DNA from: Coprinus comatus
Taxonomy: Eukaryota > Basidiomycota > Agaricomycetes > Agaricales > Agaricaceae
Assembly (NCBI GenBank): GCA_034638255.1
Contig: JAWPGT010000011.1
Span: 682,001-746,000 of the forward strand
Direction of reading: 5' to 3'
Length of the DNA: 64,000 nt
The notes below the pieces were generated by a model. The model was not told the origin of the DNA and ran no database searches. It worked only from the letters and a program-made list of their open reading frames with translations. The translations under genes and the position numbers were made by a program. Below are positions 58,837-64,000 of this stretch, piece after piece; within the stretch, counting starts at the first letter, position 1, and each line of letters starts with the position of its first letter.

Positions 58837-61800
58837 ATGCAAACTCGAGAATCAAACAGGGACAAGCATCCTGGCAATGTTGACCTTAGTTACTATGATC
58901 ATATAGAAAGAGTAGACAATGAACATGAGGACAACTTACCACCTGTCAAATCACACCCTAAACCAAGACTGAAGAAACACAAGGCACCTACTACTCAGCA
59001 GGGTGTGGGCATCAATCAGGCCCAAGAACTTCATGTAATTGAACATCAAAGTGCTCAAGATTATGCACATGCTGCATCTTATACTCCAGGACAAGCACCT
59101 CCACAGGTAATTGCCAGGATAACAAGATACCCTGATGGTTGTAAAACATATGAGAAAGCACTGGTTAGTTTATTGACTTGTAGTATACAATTATATGAAA
59201 CTCACCCATAGTATTTACCAGATGGAGGATCAAGGAGAGAGATACTATGAGGGTGAGGATGAGGTCAAGGACAAGGACAAGGATGAGGACAAGTCGGATG
59301 TTGACAAAAACAAGGATGATGATGATGACAATGAAGAGTCCCAGTATCAAGTACCAAAAAAAAAGAGGAAAACGAATAATACAACAATCTATGATATGGA
59401 GTCTGACGACTCCATTGAATTTGTCGAAGACAACAGGCTACATGATAATTTAGTATGGTTTATTCTATGATGAATACTTCAGCAACTTATAGATTTTATA
59501 GATGGAACAAGACGTACCAGATACTAATTGGCAACTTTACCAGACACCTGCGCCAGTGGATAAGAAAAGGGATTACGGTTTCCAACAAAACAATCATGGG
59601 ATGTGTTGAGACAAAACTAGGAATCCATCTACCACCAAGCATGCAAACCAAGTGAGAAGAGATTCGGAAACAGGTATGCATTTAGCAAATAAATATGTTG
59701 TATGTGAAAATAACATACCATACTGAAGACTTGGACACTGAACATGTTGCTAACAACTTAACAAACCCGAGGGTTCCAGTTGCCAGGGCCTTGCAAGAAC
59801 AGTCACCATCATGGGGAGATCTTGTTAACATGCATACACACGTCACCGTAAATCCCAATCTAGAACAGGGTAAGTCTCTAATCAATGTTTAGTTCAATAC
59901 CTTTAACAATGATAGTGTGTAGGTGACAAGCAACAGCTATCTTTGGGTTTTATACATGGTCATCAGGCAAATGTTAATGAGGAAAATTACATGTATATTG
60001 CTTCAAATAACCAAGGTGATAGTCACAGTATGGATACAAGACAACCTATAGAACCAGAAGATAGAAACTGGAATGCACAGGTGAGTACATTGCTCCAAAA
60101 TTCTCAATGAACAATCTTACCTGAGTAATTACTGATCATATTTTGAAGGTTCAGAGACATCAGGGTACGGACATGCAATCAGGAGTGGTATCAGATGAAA
60201 ATGTGATTGAGTATTCCATTAGCAGTGTTATTAAATGTGATACTCACATACGTGAAATAGGTATCACATTCACAAGCATACAACCACTCAAAGTCAAGTC
60301 ATAGGCAGGATGCTGATAACGAGGTAAGTTGCAGACCTCACTGCAATAAACACCCAAGAAATATGTAAAGGGAAACCCCCAGGTTCACTGGCAGAGAGAG
60401 CAGCATAATGAACAGCAGGAACAAAGGCCACCGAGAGATCAGGTAAAGTATCCATTTTTGACTCCTAATTTGCATGCCCATTCTTATACCCCCTAGTATT
60501 GTCCAAATGTTTCACAAGCACATGGGAACCAGTCGAGACAACAAGAGCATGGTGTTAGAGGACAGTGGTTGGACAAAGGGAAGGGAGTAGAGAGACAACA
60601 GCATCAGCAATGTGTAAGGGAGTGTCAAACATGAAACCCTAACCTGATCCCATTCCCACAGTACCCAATCAACAATGACTGAAATCAGCCACATGCCCAA
60701 CCACACACTGTTACTCAGAGTAGTACAGGGGGTAACCGGTAAGTTTCACTTTCTCTCTGTAGTTCAAGTGTTTGACAGTGTGTTCATTTCAGACAATGTA
60801 ACAAAACTACTACTAGTCAACCACATTCTCAGTCCCACCATCTGCCTGCTCCTCCAACATCACACCATTCAGTTCACAATGTCTATCATGTTACTGACAA
60901 TTCTGGACCTATCCCAGACCATGATGAAAGAGTCAGCCCAGAGATGGAGGCTGCAGTAAACAGTCCTTACAAGGGGAGGAAACAGGTCACTCAGAAGGTA
61001 TTCATCAAAGTTTTATACCATAAACCATCCGTCACTAACTCACAATGGCAAATACTTTTCCCTTACAGCACATAGTCCATCTAGTGGAGAAGTCCAATGA
61101 CTCAGAAGAAGATAACCAGACAACCATAAACATGAAGAACTTACCTGCTCCCATGTTTCAGAAATGGAATAAAGTAATCATGCCCACTGTTTTTGAATGG
61201 GTATCTGCGCAGAGTGATCCTTGGAAATTTACGGATAAGGAGCTTATTCAAGCTCTTACTGTTATTTGCCAAGCTCATATGAGGCTGGACTGGGAACTGG
61301 AGCAGGGTGATGAAAGCATTGAATTTCAACTCATAAGTTCACTTTTTCAAAATCAATTTTAAGTTGTCAGTATTTCTTAACTTCACCCATAGGCATCGCA
61401 ACACATTAGTGACTGGTGGAAAATGATGTTTGGTTCACAAGCCTTTTGGTTACTAGAAGGCTTCTTCAACTCAAACCCCAAAGACTTCGATACTGATGAG
61501 AAACATCATTCTTGGAGTGCAAATCAATTGGATACTTGCGATTTTGTTGTTGACAAAGAGTCCATGGTATGTAGTACACTTATACTCTCAGTAACATTAT
61601 AACTTAATGACAATCGTCATCCCAGAGTTTATTATTTATGAATGAGATGATACTTAGGCTCTTGGCCTTACACATTGGTATTACAAAGGGAGCCATGTGG
61701 GTACCTGAGCTCAAGAGCCACAACGAGAGATGGATTTATCCTTGGGGAGCACTAGCATTGGCAGCAACAGCAGTACGTCCAATTCAACCTATATTACAAC

Positions 61801-62911
61801 TTATCCGTATTTGAGTTATCTGACACAAAGCCTTTAATCATAGCTTGAGCATGCACTTACATTATGGGCCAACAGCTATGTCACCATCTCTGGCATTCAA
61901 GAAGTCACAAGTAACTCAAGCTCATGATCGTTGAAACGAATTCTCAATGCATCACAGCCAAATCATGATCCTATGCAAACTTCATTTTTGGAACTCATAT
62001 GGGGTACTACAACATTGCAATATCTTGAGGACATGGATAAACTACCGACATACCATCTGAAGAACATCCTCATCAACACCCAGCCCTTCATTGGTTGGGG
62101 TACTCAAGGAGGTCCTGCTATAGTAAGACCTCCTATGGGAGAGAGGATGAATGGTAAACGTGGCAACCTGCTAGAATTTATTAATAATCGCAGACCTGGT
62201 GCAGTTTCAAGTTCAAGTCTGCCCAGTCATCAAGCAGTAGTGCATCCAATAAAGCTACCACACTCAGTTACTGACTTACTATTCCCTTAGAACAATTACT
62301 TTGCTCCAGAGCCAACTCAAAACACCTCCAACCATCCACGTACTGCAGCATTGCGTGTCTCGTCCGAGTATGCTCCTTTGCTCCTATATCGGCCAAATGT
62401 AACAAGTCGAGAGCAACACCTGTCATCTCAGGCCCATGATGGCATCGCTTGCCAATCCTCGTCATTGTCAACATCACATCAATATCAAAACCACGCTATC
62501 CCTGCTACTGCCAACTCATCTGTGCCAACAAACCATTGATCTAAGTCTTGAAATCAGAGCCACACCTGTGCTATTGATCCTCCATATGAGTCTGTTTCAT
62601 CTGCACCACGTTATTGCCCGCCAGGGCTGCCACCCCTGGCACCTCCAATACAAGCACACACTCCTCACAATGATGTGTCCTTCTCATATGCCAACTCTCA
62701 CAACTACTACACTCAGGAGGATTCCCACAGTCATGGTCAAGGTGATTACCTACCACCTAATTATGCTTCCAGTTCCCAGTATCACCCAACCCATGCTACT
62801 AACCTCAACATGCCTGGACCAAGTCACCTTCAGCATCAAGGCTATCAAAATTTGGCTTCTCGTCAGGAATATAACTACGAAAACAATCATACTAGTAACT
62901 GGTCACATTAA
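58837..62911 (+). CDS. Partner gene of the Plavaka element, function unknown, probably decayed
   Basis: Starts MQTRESNRDKHPGNVDLS. A charged low-complexity region (KDKDKDEDKSDVDKNKDDDDD, then KKKRK) and a Gln/Asn-rich middle precede a conserved-looking globular core at about 61.1-61.9 kb: NLPAPMFQKWNKVIMPTVFEWVSAQSDPW, ASQHISDWWKMMFGSQAFWLLEGFFNSN and SLLFMNEMILRLLALHIG. A Pro/His/Tyr-rich tail ends TSNWSH. Similar proteins occur in mushroom genomes next to transposons, but I know no function. Frame TGA codons at 59607-59609, 62537-62539 and about 62549 interrupt my model, and the junction before ASQHIS near 61365 does not resolve. The last two stops could be removed by a 36-bp intron (62522-62557). 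Coordinates and exon model are provisional. Confidence 0.45.
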
Positions 62912-63289
62912 TGGGTAGCCACTGGTAATTATTTCATTTCATTTATTCTGTTCACGTTCTTTCTACCAGACTATCACTAGTACTACAGTACTAGTTCTCT
63001 ATTCTATCCTTACTATGCTTTAACTTCTGGTAGTGACTGTACATACATATGCTTCATGAGTTGTTGACTTGTATACCCACTAGACTACTCTCTTATTTTA
63101 TCCTATTTTATTTTATTTCATTGTTTATTGGGGGTTCAAAAATGCAAACATGTCCTCAAAAGATTATGATTTAATAATGTGTACCATAGTAGAACCTGAA
63201 CCATTTGAAACCGCTTATACATATTTGACCTACTTAATCAACTTGAGGACCCTTGAATTGGGTTTATTTGCTTGCAGAGGGCTTAAACA

Positions 63290-63475
63290 GACTTAACGGA
63301 CTTTGTGGACTTAGAGACTTGATGAACTTTGCAGGCTTAGTCACTTGAAATACTTTTTGCTTATAGACTTGATGGACTTTGTAGACTTGAAGCACTTTTT
63401 GCTTGTGGGCTTAAACTGACTTGAGTTGACTTTTTTTAAGTTACTTCAAGTGACTTTTAAGTGTGGACATAGCTT
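63290..63475 (-). repeat. Array of ACTT-type repeats with a 43-50 bp tandem unit
   Basis: The unit starting GACTTGATG(A/G)ACTTTG and ending ACTTTTTGCTT occurs twice back to back from about 63319, with an internal deletion in the second copy. Many further (A/G)ACTTNNNNNACTT variants surround it. Orientation is opposite to the array at 53.3 kb. Confidence 0.65.
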
Positions 63476-63539
63476 AAACAACTTACTAACTTATGCCTTG
63501 AGATCAACTTATATACTTTTATAAGTGTTTCTCAAGTAA

Positions 63540-63745
63540 AATAAGGTATGTATTATTTTACTGATGTGGCATTATGCTAGATGAACATGTGACTCAATAT
63601 GTTCTCGCACGGACCATTGCATTAACATATATAAACCTTGTAGTAGTTGCATTATATACTTAAGTTCTTTTCTACCTCAACAACCACCCTCAGTAAGTCT
63701 AAGTCATACCTACCTTAGCATACATGCTACGCTCTTGTTTTAACA
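63540..63745 (+). mobile_element. 3' portion of a Ty1/copia-type LTR (left boundary unresolved)
   Basis: The sequence ends TTTTAACA at 63745 and is followed without spacer by a half-tRNA primer-binding site. A TATATAAA box lies at 63628-63635, about 110 bp before the end, where an LTR promoter should be. The start of the LTR (TG) could not be fixed; it may reach back to about 63.2 kb and include the ACTT array. The internal region would run beyond the window. Confidence 0.55.
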
Positions 63746-63757
63746 GGTTATGGGCCC
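63746..63757 (+). promoter_or_regulatory. Primer-binding site matching the initiator tRNA-Met anticodon arm
   Basis: GGTTATGGGCCC directly after the ACA end of the LTR is complementary to GGGCCCATAACC, the anticodon arm of initiator tRNA-Met. Drosophila copia and related elements are primed by such a half-tRNA rather than by the tRNA 3' end. Confidence 0.65.
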
Positions 63758-64000
63758 TGGTTAGCCTGTACGACTCACAATGCACACTTGATGAGTACTA
63801 CTCATTGTGCTGCACTGAGCTCGAGGGTGAAGCTGGATTCACCTGTGAGGGAAGTCCAAGTTCCGCTCACTCAAGACGTTTGACCTATCAGTGTACTCTA
63901 TGCATACCCTTACCGTACTTGGTTAGACGGGCAGCACATAGCTCTGTAGAACATAGTGCATGTAGTGCAGCTTTAGTTCATAGTTCTGACACATGTTTTG

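Larger units (their letters stand above)
53290..63550. mobile_element. Probable two-gene CACTA-like (Plavaka) DNA transposon, decayed, limits uncertain
   Basis: A divergent gene pair (transposase minus, partner plus, about 325 bp between starts) is flanked on both sides by arrays of short AAGT-type motifs, oriented one way on the left (53.29-53.48 kb) and the opposite way on the right (63.24-63.54 kb). Subterminal arrays in inverted orientation are typical of CACTA-type elements. Exact terminal inverted repeats and the target duplication were not found. The right array may instead belong to the copia-type LTR at the right edge. Confidence 0.35.
62912..64000. other. AT-rich region with repeats and LTR, no gene
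   Basis: Contains the right-hand AAGT/ACTT array, the copia-type LTR end and the beginning of its internal region. No gene was recognised before the window edge. Confidence 0.5.

Noticed and set aside
59230..59350. The GA-rich stretch as a simple microsatellite.
   Set aside because: Codons are mixed and the frame encodes a Lys/Asp-rich segment joined to neighbouring exons by plausible splice sites.

Overview
The window looks like a chromosome segment of a filamentous basidiomycete, most likely an Agaricomycete. Most genes are cut by many 45-65 bp GT-AG introns. Intergenic gaps in the first 52 kb are short. There are lineage-typical families: a seven-helix membrane protein family with a DG-L-V-(W/Y)-RCY motif, and a Plavaka-type (CACTA-like) transposase. 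No viral, plasmid or bacterial features were seen. The organism cannot be named from the sequence alone.

The left 52 kb is a dense, ordinary gene block. From left to right: the C-terminal part of SIN3 (+), histidine protein methyltransferase HPM1 (-), an intron-containing tRNA-Ala (+), an S1/P1 nuclease (+), a short-chain dehydrogenase with two apparent frameshifts (+), two related seven-helix proteins (-), the giant TAO3/Furry morphogenesis scaffold (+), mismatch repair MLH1 (-), a CBS-domain protein (+), a GPCR-like receptor (-), and a 3 kb gene-poor spacer with traces of retroposition. Then come a tRNA-Asp (-), the ribosome-quality-control ligase LTN1 (-), delta-9 desaturase OLE1 (-), a secreted beta-lactamase-fold hydrolase (-), a PL4 rhamnogalacturonan lyase (+), a secreted 5'-nucleotidase (+), a PTEN-like phosphatase TEP1 (+), an acidic protein of unknown function (-), a second tRNA-Asp (+), the mitochondrial Fe-S factor IND1/NUBPL (+) and a class I histone deacetylase (-). 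These are mostly unrelated housekeeping and secreted-enzyme genes, with no operon or biosynthetic cluster logic. The rhamnogalacturonan lyase, 5'-nucleotidase, S1/P1 nuclease and beta-lactamase-like enzyme all appear to carry signal peptides, in keeping with a fungus that feeds by secreting enzymes.

From about 52.2 kb to the right edge the DNA becomes AT-rich and repeat-laden. It holds a decayed, divergently arranged two-gene mobile element: a Plavaka transposase on the minus strand at 54.5-58.5 kb, and a partner gene on the plus strand at 58.8-62.9 kb. A 365 bp solo LTR is inserted in the transposase, flanked by a short target duplication. Around this lie degenerate tandem repeats, alternating palindromes and short AAGT-type repeat arrays. 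At the right edge is the end of a Ty1/copia-type LTR, followed at once by a primer-binding site matching the anticodon arm of initiator tRNA-Met.

No complete new defence or regulatory system was found. The most notable items are the nested LTR in the transposase, a 116 bp poly(A)-tailed retroposed sequence with 16 bp target duplications, a fossil copy of the TEP1 active-site exon 3.4 kb upstream of the intact gene, the doubly frameshifted dehydrogenase with an 11 bp micro-exon, and the partner gene of the transposase.
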